The translations under genes and the position numbers were made by a program. From Patescibacteria group bacterium (GTDB lineage Bacteria; Patescibacteriota; Patescibacteriia; Patescibacteriales; WJLG01): a stretch of DNA of 37,078 nucleotides. Below are positions 1 through 8,783 of the stretch, one piece after another (the first letter of the stretch is position 1; each line of letters opens with the position of its first letter). The notes below the pieces were generated by a model. That model did no database searches. It saw only the letters and a program-made list of their open reading frames with translations, and was not told the origin of the DNA. The stretch is from positions 1 through 37,078 of the forward strand of contig JAQUPS010000004.1 in assembly GCA_028716485.1 (NCBI GenBank), read 5' to 3'.

Positions 1-3000
1 GCCGGCAGCTGGACTTCCTATGCCGCCAATACTCTTACCGCCAGCACTTCCCAGATTACTTTCACCAATACCGGCACGATCACTTCCGGCGGAAAAAGTT
101 TTTACAATGTCATCATCAACGCGCCCACCAAAACAGTTACGTTGGGCGACGCGCTCACCACTAATTCGGGCGGCAGCCTGACTCTGACCGCCGGGACATT
201 GAATACTAACGCCAAAGTAGTTTCTATCGGCGGCAACGTAACTCTGGCCTCGGCCGGAACTTTCACCACGACCGGCAGCAAGTTTGTTTTCACCGGCACG
301 CCGACCATTACCGCCAATGGCAAAAGCTTCCCGTCCAGCGCGTTTTACAATGGCGCGACTTTTTCCGATAACGTAACTTTCGCCCGCGCCACCACCACTC
401 CGGGCAAAACCTATTCTTTCGGCAAGACTTTCACTTTAACTTCCTACACGGCCGGCGACTGGAACGGCACGGCCGGAAATTTAGTAACCTTGCAATCAAC
501 CTCGACGGGAAACCATTGGAATTTTGCCAATCCGGCCGGGATGACCGTAAATTATGTGGCGGTTAAAGATTCTTATGCCACTAACGATATTAACGCCGTG
601 AGCCCGACTAACGTCAACAATGGCGGCAATAATGTCCACTGGATATTCGCCCCCACCACCCCCAATCCATTAACCCGCATCGCTTCCACCACCACCGCCA
701 TCAAACTCGGTTATCCGGCGCCGGTCGTTGAATTAAGTTTTTCGCAATACAAAATATATTATCGCCTCGGTTCCACCACGCCGATCCACGAAACCGATTC
801 GCTCTGGGGTTCGAGCTCGGACGCTAATTTGGGCTATATCAATTTCAATGGCAAATCTTCCACCACCATCACCGGTCTGGCGCCAGCCACGGTTTATAGT
901 TTTTCCCTCTGGGCGTATGACATTCTTGGCGGTAAATCCAGTTCGACTTTGATTTGGGATCGCACTGACCGCAACCCGACCATCGCCATCAATTCCGCGG
1001 CCGAACGGATCGATGCCACCGGTAAAGTCGATTTCTCGTTCACAGCCAATGATCCGGACTCTGATGATCAAGTAATGGCTCGGGCGGAATATTTCGCCGA
1101 TGCTTTGTGCCATACTTCGGCTAATCAGGCCACGCTCGATGAAACCGACGCCAATACCACCGCCACCCACGGCGACCCCAAAGTCCAGAACAAAAATACT
1201 TATCAGATCGGCACCAGCACCGGATATATTTTGACGTCCTCCGGAGCCAACACGGTGAACACGGTTTGGAATTCGCAAACCGATTTGCCGACCGGCGACG
1301 GAACCTATTGCCTTAAACTCACGCTCAATGATAACCGCGGCGGCACCGCCATCGCCACTACTTCGCTCATCATCGACAATGTGGCCCCGGCCGGTTTTGG
1401 CCCCCTCACGCTGTCCAAGAAAAATGATAATTCCATCACGGTCAATTTCAATTCCGCCGCGACCGAAACCAACTTCACCCAATACAAGATTTATTACAAA
1501 GCCGGCGCCGCGGGGGTTAAGACAACCAACACTCTATTCGGCTCATCTAGCGATTCAGCCCTTGGCTCTAAAACTTATTTAGGCCATGCCACCACCGCCA
1601 TTTCCAGACTCAACTCCGGCACGGCTTATGTTTTCAATCTTTTCGCTTATGATTCTTACGGCCACGTCGCTTCTTCCAGCGCGGAATTTTCCACCAACAC
1701 CAAGAGTTATCCGGCCGCGCCAAGCAGTCTGAATCAATATAAGTCTGACGGAACTACTGCTATCGTCAACGGCGGCTGGACCAACCAGAATGAAGTAAAA
1801 CTTTTCGCCACTTCCACTGACGCCGACTCTGACGCCATCACCCTTTACTATCAATTAGCCACCACCTCGGGAACATATCTTACGGCAACGACTACTCCGA
1901 TCGGCGCCTGCTCCTCGGGCACGGTCTGGGCATCCTGCCCGTCAAGAGTCTGGCAAACCCCGGCTTCGGTTAAAAAAGCCGATATCGCCGCCCTGCCGGA
2001 CGATAATTACAAATGGCAGGCGCTGGCCTGCGACGCGGACGGCTGTTCCCGCTCCTGGAAAAATTTCAATGATTCCATTCCCAACTTCACCACTATTATC
2101 AACGCCCCGTATTTTACCGCCGATCCTTCGGATAACGGTTCGGCCACCAACACCCCGACCGCTTATGGACAAAACGTAACTTTTTCCGCCACGGCCGCCG
2201 ATACCCAAAATGACCAATATTATCTGGCGATTTGCCAGACCAATGCCATTGTGGCGGGCGATGGCGGAGCGCCGACTTGCACGGGAGGCTCCTGGTGCGT
2301 TTCCGGGCGAGCTTCTTCCACGCAACCGGCCAGCTGCTTAGCCAGCACTGCGCATTTAAGTTCCGAGTCTTATGATTGGTACGGTTTTGTCTGCGATTAT
2401 CATTTTGGCGCTGGCGTGGCCAGATGCTCTGTCGTTTCCCAGGGCAGCGCGGGATCGCCCAACGCTTCGCCGTTCCGCGTCAATCATCAACCGGTATTTA
2501 CCACCATAACTACTTTAAATGATAATCAAGACCCTGGCGCGCTCTTCAATATTCAGGCCACGGCCGCGGATAGCGATGCCAATAGCTCTTTGAATTATTT
2601 TGTTTGCGCCACAAGCAGCGCAACTGCTTCCGGCTGCGCCGGCGGAGCGAGTAATACTTTATGTTCGGCAGTCGCTACCACCACTGCCAATCCGATTTGC
2701 CATTATCAGAACAGCATACCGACTCCGGCCGGCGCTTACACTTATTACGCTTTTGTCTTTGATAATTTTTCCCTGCAAGCCACTACCAGTCCGTTGAGCG
2801 GCAGCTATCATATTAATAATACGGCGCCGGTGCTCGGAGCTTTGTCGATCAACGGCAACGCTGACATAACTTTGAATATCAAGGGCGCGGCCGATAAGCA
2901 AGTCCAATTGCTCGATACTTCGGTAACCGATTTAAACGGCTGCCAGACTTTGGTTTCGGCGACCGCGGCGGTTTACCGGACCAGCCTCGGCTACAATTGC

Positions 3001-3636
3001 GTTGCCGACGATAATAATTGCTATCAGATTACCACGGCCAATTGTGCGCTAAGTAATTGTTCCGGGCCGGCCGATTCCATCGCCACTTACACTTGCTCCA
3101 CCAGTCTGAAATTTTTCGCAGAACCGACCGATAACACCACTAATAATCCGTGGAGCGCGGACACCTGGACCGGCCGCCTGCAAGTTTATGACGGCGTAAG
3201 TTATTCGGCTACCACTTCGCCGACTGTCGAGGTTAACACCAATTCGGCGCTGGACGTGCCGGAAAAAAATATTAATTTCGGCACTTTGGCCACAGGGCTT
3301 AACACGGGCACGACCAATCAATCAGTGACAGTGATCAATTACGGCAACTCGCCCTTGAACAGCGACGTGGCCGGCACCAATATGCTCGGATCGATCGGCG
3401 GCGCGATCGCCTCCACTTATATCCATTGGGACTTGACGCAAAATTTCCTTTATTCGACCGGCAACACTTTGAAAAACGGCGGCGAAGTCGTCAGTCTTGA
3501 TTTAGCCAAACCGACCAGCACCGCCGATATTTACAATTTGATTTACTGGGGCATCGGCGTTCCGGCCACTTCCACCATCACTGTTTTTCACGGCACCAGC
3601 ACCTTTGCCGCGGTATTGAACAGTCTGGGATGGTAA
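1..3636 (+). CDS. large secreted/surface beta-domain protein, 5' truncated
   Basis: The frame is open from base 1 to TAA 3634-3636, so at least 1211 codons are present and the N-terminus with any signal peptide lies outside the window. A TTG at 142 is not a convincing start because the frame continues upstream with the same composition. Codons 1-212 are Thr/Ser/Gly-rich repetitive beta sequence of the adhesin/beta-helix kind. Two fibronectin-III-like domains follow (about 219-320 and 464-567), each with a QYKIYY strand and a GSSSD loop, separated by Ig-like segments. From about codon 700 to the end lies a module with 16 cysteines and a terminal YWGIGVP motif, found again in the protein at 9578-11353. 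Probably an extracellular adhesin or S-layer-associated protein; ligand unknown. The module's disulfides would need an oxidising exterior. Confidence 0.8.
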   Translation, partial: AGSWTSYAANTLTASTSQITFTNTGTITSGGKSFYNVIINAPTKTVTLGDALTTNSGGSLTLTAGTLNTNAKVVSIGGNVTLASAGTFTTTGSKFVFTGTPTITANGKSFPSSAFYNGATFSDNVTFARATTTPGKTYSFGKTFTLTSYTAGDWNGTAGNLVTLQSTSTGNHWNFANPAGMTVNYVAVKDSYATNDINAVSPTNVNNGGNNVHWIFAPTTPNPLTRIASTTTAIKLGYPAPVVELSFSQYKIYYRLGSTTPIHETDSLWGSSSDANLGYINFNGKSSTTITGLAPATVYSFSLWAYDILGGKSSSTLIWDRTDRNPTIAINSAAERIDATGKVDFSFTANDPDSDDQVMARAEYFADALCHTSANQATLDETDANTTATHGDPKVQNKNTYQIGTSTGYILTSSGANTVNTVWNSQTDLPTGDGTYCLKLTLNDNRGGTAIATTSLIIDNVAPAGFGPLTLSKKNDNSITVNFNSAATETNFTQYKIYYKAGAAGVKTTNTLFGSSSDSALGSKTYLGHATTAISRLNSGTAYVFNLFAYDSYGHVASSSAEFSTNTKSYPAAPSSLNQYKSDGTTAIVNGGWTNQNEVKLFATSTDADSDAITLYYQLATTSGTYLTATTTPIGACSSGTVWASCPSRVWQTPASVKKADIAALPDDNYKWQALACDADGCSRSWKNFNDSIPNFTTIINAPYFTADPSDNGSATNTPTAYGQNVTFSATAADTQNDQYYLAICQTNAIVAGDGGAPTCTGGSWCVSGRASSTQPASCLASTAHLSSESYDWYGFVCDYHFGAGVARCSVVSQGSAGSPNASPFRVNHQPVFTTITTLNDNQDPGALFNIQATAADSDANSSLNYFVCATSSATASGCAGGASNTLCSAVATTTANPICHYQNSIPTPAGAYTYYAFVFDNFSLQATTSPLSGSYHINNTAPVLGALSINGNADITLNIKGAADKQVQLLDTSVTDLNGCQTLVSATAAVYRTSLGYNCVADDNNCYQITTANCALSNCSGPADSIATYTCSTSLKFFAEPTDNTTNNPWSADTWTGRLQVYDGVSYSATTSPTVEVNTNSALDVPEKNINFGTLATGLNTGTTNQSVTVINYGNSPLNSDVAGTNMLGSIGGAIASTYIHWDLTQNFLYSTGNTLKNGGEVVSLDLAKPTSTADIYNLIYWGIGVPATSTITVFHGTSTFAAVLNSLGW

Positions 3637-3642
3637 TCGGAA

Positions 3643-3713
3643 AATATCAAATAACAAATATCCAATATTAAATTTTTTAAATATTTGTTATTTGATATTG
3701 GATATTGAATTTT
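3643..3713. repeat. AT-rich 7-nt-periodic inverted repeat
   Basis: A perfect 19-bp inverted repeat has its left arm at 3643-3661 and right arm at 3681-3699. The arms read as successive degenerate heptamers (for example TATCAAA then TAACAAA on the left, TATTTGA then TATTGGA on the right). It begins a few bases after the stop codon of the preceding gene and could act as a transcript-end structure. Confidence 0.8.
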
Positions 3714-3719
3714 GGCTCC

Positions 3720-3748
3720 GGCAGAATCTCGCTCAAGCGGATTCTGCC
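3720..3748. repeat. 29-nt stem-T-stem hairpin (copy 1)
   Basis: GGCAGAATC (3720-3728) pairs with GATTCTGCC (3740-3748). Inside, after an unpaired T, CGCT pairs with AGCG around a 2-nt loop. The same 29-nt architecture with a similar core is found at 29067-29095. Confidence 0.7.
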
Positions 3749-3780
3749 GACGGTCGGATTTCTTAGTTGCGGTTTATTTT

Positions 3781-3825
3781 GTTATAATGAAGATAAATAA
3801 TTCTTAGGCAAATCAAACAAGGAGG
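3781..3825 (+). promoter_or_regulatory. extended -10 promoter and strong Shine-Dalgarno
   Basis: TGTTATAAT at 3780-3788 is an extended -10 (TATAAT at 3783-3788) without a good -35 box. AAGGAGG at 3819-3825 lies 3 bases before the ATG at 3829. A clear Shine-Dalgarno is unusual in this window and supports that start. Confidence 0.65.
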
Positions 3826-3828
3826 ATT

Positions 3829-5412
3829 ATGAAAAGATCTTTGCTGATCATTAATCTGCTGCTGCTTTTTTTGGCGCTGGCCGCGAGCCTGATCGTTGGC
3901 TTGTTTTTGCTGAGCAATTTTCGCGCCCCGGCGGCGGGAGCGGCGGTTAATGACAAAATTCCGCCGATCATCTTCAATTCCAAGATCGATTCCATCACCG
4001 CCAGTTCCGCGGTCATTTATTGGCAGACGGACAAGTCGGCCGACGCGCTGGTCAATTACGGCTTGAACCGCAATTACGGCATGGTGCGGGATCCGCTGGC
4101 CGACAAAACCAGCCATAAAATAGTTTTGGACGATTTATTGCCCGACAGCGTTTATTATTTCCGGATAATTTCCGCGGACTCGTCGGGCAATCAGGCGATT
4201 TCCAGCGATTTTTCTTTTGTGACTCCGGGCAAGCAGAACGCGCAAGTGTCTGAACTGCCCGGCCAATACCCCGGTCCGTCGCAGACTCCGGGCCAGTATC
4301 CGGGCAATGCCGAACAAGTATCTTCGACCACCGAAGTTACCAAACTGCAAATAACGCAGATTTTGGAAGCCATCGGCAAAGTTACGGACCAGCCGACCTT
4401 GCAAGTGATCCAAAATCAAATTCAGGAGCAGGCCCAGCAGGTTATCGCGAAACTGGAAATAATTTTCGATCAGGTGAACGTTACCACCGGCGTCGATTAT
4501 GCCATTGTCAAATGGCAGACCAATCAGCCGGCCAATACTATGGTGTCGCTGGCGACGGAAAAAGATTTCAACGGCGCCGCTCCCAATCCCTATGTCTGGC
4601 AGGAAGGAAATTACAATGAACAAGTTACTGATCATACGGTGCAGGTTTACGGCCTGACTCCGGCTACAACTTACCATTTTATGGTTGATTCCAAAACCAC
4701 CTTGGGCGTGGAAAGCAAAAGCGCTGACAAAGTTTTCGTGACCAAAGCGATTCTGCCGGAAATTTATAACATCACCGTGGCCAAAATCGAAGAGGAGGCG
4801 GTGACCATTAATTTCGCTACCAATATCCCTTGTTCTTCCTTCGTTGAATATACCAACTTGGACACGGGTGAAACCAAGATGCAGGGCAGCTCGAATTATT
4901 CGATCGTCCATTCGATCCGCATTGATAATTTGAAATACGATACTTATTATTCGGCGATGATCACCGCGGAGAGCGAAAATAGCGACAAGGTGCAAAGCCC
5001 GCCCTTCACTTTCCTGACCATTAAAGACGTACTGCCGCCGGCCATCACTAAAGTGAAAACCGAATCGACTCTCTATCCCGGCGCGGACACGAAAGTGCAG
5101 ACGATCATCAGCTGGGAAACGGATGAGCCGGCGCTTTGCCAATTTTCTTTCCACCAGGGCTTCAATGCCACGGAAAAAGTGGACGTTTTGCCGATGGAAA
5201 CCGATTATGGATTGAAGCACGTGCAGGTCACGACGAATCTATTGCCCTCGACGGTTTATAAATTCTGGATCGAATGCTATGACAAGGTGAGCAATAAATC
5301 CCGCACCAGCGATTATATTATGCTCACGCCGACCCGCGAGCAGAACATCATCGATATTATCTTGAAGAATTTCGAAACAACCTTCGGCTGGGTCAATGGG
5401 GCGGGGAAATAA
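3829..5412 (+). CDS. membrane-anchored multi-FN3-like protein
   Basis: The protein has 527 residues. A hydrophobic segment at about 5-30 is a signal anchor or signal peptide. Four fibronectin-III-like domains of the purple-acid-phosphatase N-terminal type follow (about 45-133, 205-308, 311-397 and 402-505). They carry recurring features such as IYWQTDK or VKWQTNQ in the B strand and YYFRI or YHFMV in the F strand. Between domains 1 and 2 lies a Pro/Gln/Tyr linker containing PGQYPG twice, then a helical stretch (about 170-205) rich in Gln and Ile. No catalytic domain is visible. Its own promoter and a strong Shine-Dalgarno precede it. Likely an extracytoplasmic scaffold or adhesin; partner unknown. 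Confidence 0.8.
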   Translation: MKRSLLIINLLLLFLALAASLIVGLFLLSNFRAPAAGAAVNDKIPPIIFNSKIDSITASSAVIYWQTDKSADALVNYGLNRNYGMVRDPLADKTSHKIVLDDLLPDSVYYFRIISADSSGNQAISSDFSFVTPGKQNAQVSELPGQYPGPSQTPGQYPGNAEQVSSTTEVTKLQITQILEAIGKVTDQPTLQVIQNQIQEQAQQVIAKLEIIFDQVNVTTGVDYAIVKWQTNQPANTMVSLATEKDFNGAAPNPYVWQEGNYNEQVTDHTVQVYGLTPATTYHFMVDSKTTLGVESKSADKVFVTKAILPEIYNITVAKIEEEAVTINFATNIPCSSFVEYTNLDTGETKMQGSSNYSIVHSIRIDNLKYDTYYSAMITAESENSDKVQSPPFTFLTIKDVLPPAITKVKTESTLYPGADTKVQTIISWETDEPALCQFSFHQGFNATEKVDVLPMETDYGLKHVQVTTNLLPSTVYKFWIECYDKVSNKSRTSDYIMLTPTREQNIIDIILKNFETTFGWVNGAGK

Positions 5413-5420
5413 AAAAACAT

Positions 5421-5503
5421 CGAACATAGAGCATGGAGCATGAGAACATAGAGCATATAATCGTAGTAATATGTTTCCCTGTTTTCATGCTTCCTATGCT
5501 CCG
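5421..5503. repeat. 7-nt-periodic inverted repeat, GAGCAT/GAACAT theme
   Basis: The left arm (5421-5456) repeats variants of AGAGCAT and GGAGCAT. The right arm (about 5482-5503) carries the complementary words (ATGCTTC, ATGCTCC). The same words recur at 18647-18722 and 22089-22168. A TATAAT at 5456-5461 lies at the end of the left arm. The element fills the gap before the ABC ATPase and argues for its start at 5513 rather than at 5471. Confidence 0.7.
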
Positions 5504-5512
5504 CTGATAAAA

Positions 5513-6832
5513 ATGGAGCCGATCATCCAAACCAAGCATATGGATGTGGTCTATAACCTCGGCAAGAAGAACGAGTTTAAGGCCATCACCGATTTCAATC
5601 TGGATATTTATCCGGGCGAGTTCATCGCGCTTTTCGGGCCTTCCGGCTGCGGCAAATCCACCATTTTTTACAGTATTCTGGGAATCTTGCAGCCCTCCAG
5701 CGGCGAGATTCTGATCAAGGGCGAAAATCCTTACGCCTTTTCCGCCAATGAAATGGTCAATTATCAGTCGCGGATCATCGGCATTATTTATCAGGCTTTC
5801 TTTTTGATTAATTCCATCTCGGTGATGGATAATGTCGTCTTGCCGCAGGCTTTTTTGGGAATTCCCTGGTGGAAAAGAAAAAAACGCGGCCAGGAATTGC
5901 TCGACCGCTTCGGCATCGGCAACAAGGCGGAAAATTTTCCCATGCTGCTTTCCGGCGGACAATCGCAGAGAGTTTCCGTCGCCCGCTCGATGGTAAATAA
6001 TCCGGATATTCTGCTGGCTGACGAACCGACCGGCAACCTGGACTCGAAATCTTCCGAGCAGGTGATGCGCGTGCTCGACGAAATCAACAAAAAAGACAAG
6101 AAAACGGTGATTATGATCACCCATAACGCTTCGCAGCTGGTCTGGTGCCACCGGGTTTTTTATATGAAGGACGGCCAATTATTGCGCACCGTGCCCAACC
6201 CGGATAAGAAGCAGATCATCAAATTCGACCGGCAGAAAGTCCTGGTCACGGAAATCGAATTGCTTTCCCAGATGTTTCCTTATTTCGAGCCGGAAGATTT
6301 GAAAGTCAAAAGCCTGGTCAATTATTTGACGCAGGATTTGGATTTTTTGCAGATCGACCGCCTGGAAAAAGCCGTGAAACTGATGATTTTGCGGACCATG
6401 GGCCGCGATAATTTCCAGGAAATCTTAAACGCGCCGCTGGCTCGCGGGGGAGTGGGGCTGCCAAGGACTCGGGCGAAATTTTTGGCCGATAAAGTGGGGC
6501 AGCTTTTAAAGCATTCGGAAGACGTCCGGCGCTACCGGCGGCGGATGAACGAGGGGACTTTTTTCAGCCGGGAAGACAAGTTGATCAATGAGCTACTATA
6601 TTATATAGTGGAGGAAGCGGAAATCAAACTTGACCGCGACCAGAAATCAATTCTGAAACAGGCGGTGCGCGACCGCGTCTCCGGCTTGATCCGCAAGGAA
6701 GAGCTGGAAATAATTCTCAAAAATCCGGTTAAAAAAGGCGGCGTGGGCCTGGATAAAACAGACCGCGAGAAAATCGTCTTTTATTTTGAGAAATTATTGA
6801 CGCAGGGGATTGATACCGCTAATAAGTCATGA
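5513..6832 (+). CDS. ABC transporter ATPase with duplicated C-terminal extension
   Basis: The ATPase of a LolD/MacB-type exporter, 439 residues from ATG 5513. An in-frame ATG at 5471 would add 14 residues encoded by repeat DNA. Residues 1-228 hold Walker A GPSGCGKST (42-50), Q-loop Q94, signature LSGGQ (146-150), Walker B ILLADE (166-171) and the switch His204. Residues 230-439 form a charged helical extension absent from ordinary LolD proteins of about 230 residues. It contains two related copies (about 279-332 and 372-430), each with the motif ILxxP followed by GGVGL and a helix ending in LL. The permease gene follows after a 93-bp palindromic gap, so both probably form one transporter. The function of the extension is unknown; it may sense a cytoplasmic partner or regulate ATP turnover. 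Confidence 0.9.
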   Translation: MEPIIQTKHMDVVYNLGKKNEFKAITDFNLDIYPGEFIALFGPSGCGKSTIFYSILGILQPSSGEILIKGENPYAFSANEMVNYQSRIIGIIYQAFFLINSISVMDNVVLPQAFLGIPWWKRKKRGQELLDRFGIGNKAENFPMLLSGGQSQRVSVARSMVNNPDILLADEPTGNLDSKSSEQVMRVLDEINKKDKKTVIMITHNASQLVWCHRVFYMKDGQLLRTVPNPDKKQIIKFDRQKVLVTEIELLSQMFPYFEPEDLKVKSLVNYLTQDLDFLQIDRLEKAVKLMILRTMGRDNFQEILNAPLARGGVGLPRTRAKFLADKVGQLLKHSEDVRRYRRRMNEGTFFSREDKLINELLYYIVEEAEIKLDRDQKSILKQAVRDRVSGLIRKEELEIILKNPVKKGGVGLDKTDREKIVFYFEKLLTQGIDTANKS

Positions 6833-6925
6833 AATTCGTATCTCGTATTTCGTATCTCGTATTTCTGCCCAGTCAGCGCTGTGGAGAATATACGAAATAC
6901 GAAATACGAAATACGAAATACGAAA
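6831..6925. repeat. 7-nt tandem inverted repeat filling an operon gap
   Basis: The left arm (6831-6867) is made of CGTATCT and CGTATTT heptamers in alternation. The right arm (6888-6925) is four to five copies of GAAATAC. The arms pair over about 29 bp with only a couple of A-C mismatches. The left arm overlaps the TGA stop of the ATPase and the right arm ends at the base before the permease ATG. Confidence 0.85.
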
Positions 6926-8119
6926 ATGATCAACTTCAACGATACATTCAAACTGGCGACCAGAATGTTCCGCACCCGGCCGATGAGAACTTGGCTGACG
7001 ATTTTGGGCATCGGCGTGGGAATTTCCGCGGTGGTTATTTTAGTAGGCTTAGGCTATGGCCTGCAAAGGATCCTTTTGGAGAAAATCGTTTTCGGCGAAG
7101 CGATGCTGTCTTTGGACGTGGTTGCGCCGCCGTCGCAGGTTATTACGATCGACGACCAGAAATTAGCGGAGTTCCAGCAAATAGCCAATGTCCAGGACGT
7201 TTCGCCTTTGGCCAGCTTCAGTTCCTCGCTTACCTTTAACGGCTTGACCGGCAGCATTATTCTGAACGGAGTGAATCCGTCTTATTTCCGCTATGCCGGC
7301 ATAGCGGCGGACAAGGGAAGTCTGTTTGCCGAGGGGGAGAATGACCAGATAGTGATTTCTTCGGCCTTGCTAAAACTTTTTGACGTTAAACCCGAGCAGA
7401 TTATCGGCCAATATGTGGATCTGAAAGTTTTGCTTCCCTCAAACGATAGCCAGGTTCACGAGACGCCGCTGAACAAGCAATATCGGATCAAGGGCGTGGT
7501 GGCTGATGATACGTCTCTTTATGCTTTTATCCCTTTGGGCGATCTGACTTCGCAATTTGCCATAACAAGCTATGAACGAGCCAGAGTAAAAATAAGTTCG
7601 CGGGAATTTTTGGATAAAGCCGCGAATGATTTTTTGGCCAAAGGGCTTATTGTCAATTCTCTTTCCAAGACAGTGGATCAGGCGAATAAAATTTTTAACG
7701 TCATCCAGATAGTTTTGGCCATTTTCGGCGGAATCGCCCTGATTGTTTCGGCGATCGGCATGTTCAACACTATGACCGTCACCTTGCTGGAGCGCACCAA
7801 GGAGATCGGCATCATGCGCACCATCGGCGCCTCCAATTTAACGATTGAAATTTTATTTTTGTCAGAAGCTATTTTAATGGGATTTTTCGGCGGTTTGTCC
7901 GGCGTGGCGATCGGCGTCGGCGGGGGAACAGCGATTAATTTGATTTTGGGAGTAGTGGCCAGCCGGATGGGCGGCCAGGCGGTGAATTTATTTGAGTTTC
8001 CTCTCTGGTTTTTGGGGTTTATGGTCGTTTTTTCGGCGATTTTAGGGGCGTTGACCGGTTTTTTCCCGTCGCGCAACGCCTCCAAACTCAATCCTCTGGA
8101 CGCGATTAGGTACAGCTAA
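6926..8119 (+). CDS. MacB/FtsX-type ABC transporter permease
   Basis: The 397-residue permease partner of the ATPase upstream. I place the start at ATG 6926; an in-frame ATG at 6881 would encode only repeat-derived sequence. A first membrane segment (about 23-45) is followed by a periplasmic-type MacB-PCD domain (about 50-250), then the FtsX domain with three membrane helices. The coupling-helix motif ERTKEIGIMRTIGA, which contacts the ATPase in this family, is intact, as is the C-terminal PSRNASKLNPLDAIRY signature. Four-helix permeases of this class are mechanotransmission exporters or extractors of lipoproteins, peptides or macrolides rather than channels. The substrate cannot be read from sequence. 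Confidence 0.92.
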   Translation: MINFNDTFKLATRMFRTRPMRTWLTILGIGVGISAVVILVGLGYGLQRILLEKIVFGEAMLSLDVVAPPSQVITIDDQKLAEFQQIANVQDVSPLASFSSSLTFNGLTGSIILNGVNPSYFRYAGIAADKGSLFAEGENDQIVISSALLKLFDVKPEQIIGQYVDLKVLLPSNDSQVHETPLNKQYRIKGVVADDTSLYAFIPLGDLTSQFAITSYERARVKISSREFLDKAANDFLAKGLIVNSLSKTVDQANKIFNVIQIVLAIFGGIALIVSAIGMFNTMTVTLLERTKEIGIMRTIGASNLTIEILFLSEAILMGFFGGLSGVAIGVGGGTAINLILGVVASRMGGQAVNLFEFPLWFLGFMVVFSAILGALTGFFPSRNASKLNPLDAIRYS

Positions 8120-8143
8120 AATAATAAATTAAATAAAACTTTT

Positions 8144-8713
8144 ATGGATTATCAAGTCAACTGGCAAAGAAAATTTATTTCCTGGACCAGGAATAAAAAA
8201 ATATTTTATCCGGTTTTGATCGCGGCCGCGCTGCTGCTTATTTTGGCCGGTCTCTGGTTTTTCTTCTATCAGCCGCGGCTGGAAGCGAAAAGAGCGGCCG
8301 AGCTGCAGAAGCAAAAAGCCGCCCAGGTTTTGCTGGAAAAAAAGAAAAACGCCACCTATGTCCGCGCTTCGTTCTTTTTGAGCGCTCCGGTCGGCGCGCG
8401 AGGCGCGATGAATATGCCCAGTTATCTGGAAGGCTATTGGCGGATGGCTGACACTTTGAATACTGATAAAAAAATGACTATCCAATATGTAAAGAATCCG
8501 GACAGCCCCGAACCGCTGATGTATGTCAGATATGACAATAAAACTGATTTCAGATTGGCAGCCGGCGAAGCGGAGTTAAAAACCGATTCAAGCAAATATT
8601 CTTACGCTTATTATTTTTATCCCGTTGATTTATATCCGGGCGCGGACAAAGCCGATTTCACCTCGATGCAGGATGATTTTAAAGAAGCGCTGAAATCTTT
8701 CGGCATATTTTAA
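8144..8713 (+). CDS. membrane-anchored coiled-coil protein, unknown function
   Basis: The protein has 189 residues with ATG 8144 lying 24 bases after the permease stop, so it is likely co-transcribed. A short basic N-terminus precedes one membrane helix (about 22-42). An Ala/Lys/Glu/Gln-rich helix follows (about 45-70, possible coiled coil), then a soluble domain of about 115 residues presumably outside the cell. No family is recognised. By position it may be an accessory subunit of the exporter, such as a short adaptor, but this is inference. The stop codon abuts the GGAACGC hairpin repeat. Confidence 0.7.
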   Translation: MDYQVNWQRKFISWTRNKKIFYPVLIAAALLLILAGLWFFFYQPRLEAKRAAELQKQKAAQVLLEKKKNATYVRASFFLSAPVGARGAMNMPSYLEGYWRMADTLNTDKKMTIQYVKNPDSPEPLMYVRYDNKTDFRLAAGEAELKTDSSKYSYAYYFYPVDLYPGADKADFTSMQDDFKEALKSFGIF

Positions 8714-8741
8714 ATCGTAGGAACGCGATATTTTGTGTTCC
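8712..8741. repeat. 30-nt GGAACGC hairpin repeat (copy 1)
   Basis: It overlaps the TAA stop at 8711-8713 and is identical at 28 of 30 positions to 33411-33440. GGAACGC pairs with GTGTTCC, where the substitution leaves a G-U pair in RNA. Possibly a transcript-end structure. Confidence 0.75.
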
Positions 8742-8783
8742 GCAAGGGGATTGCCAATGGCTTCTCTTTAAATTACAAATTCC

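Noticed and set aside
733-1482. Long minus-strand open frame opposite the first gene
   Set aside because: It mirrors the codon pattern of the + strand gene, has no recognisable domain and no start signals. The same holds for the long minus frames at 4135-5220, 5393-6178 and 20030-20887.
5471-5512. Earlier start for the ABC ATPase
   Set aside because: The 14 extra residues come from the palindromic repeat and the conserved ATPase fold begins right after ATG 5513.
6881-6925. Tandem heptamers as a CRISPR-like array
   Set aside because: Units are 7 nt with no spacers, and the array is one arm of a palindrome. No cas genes are near.
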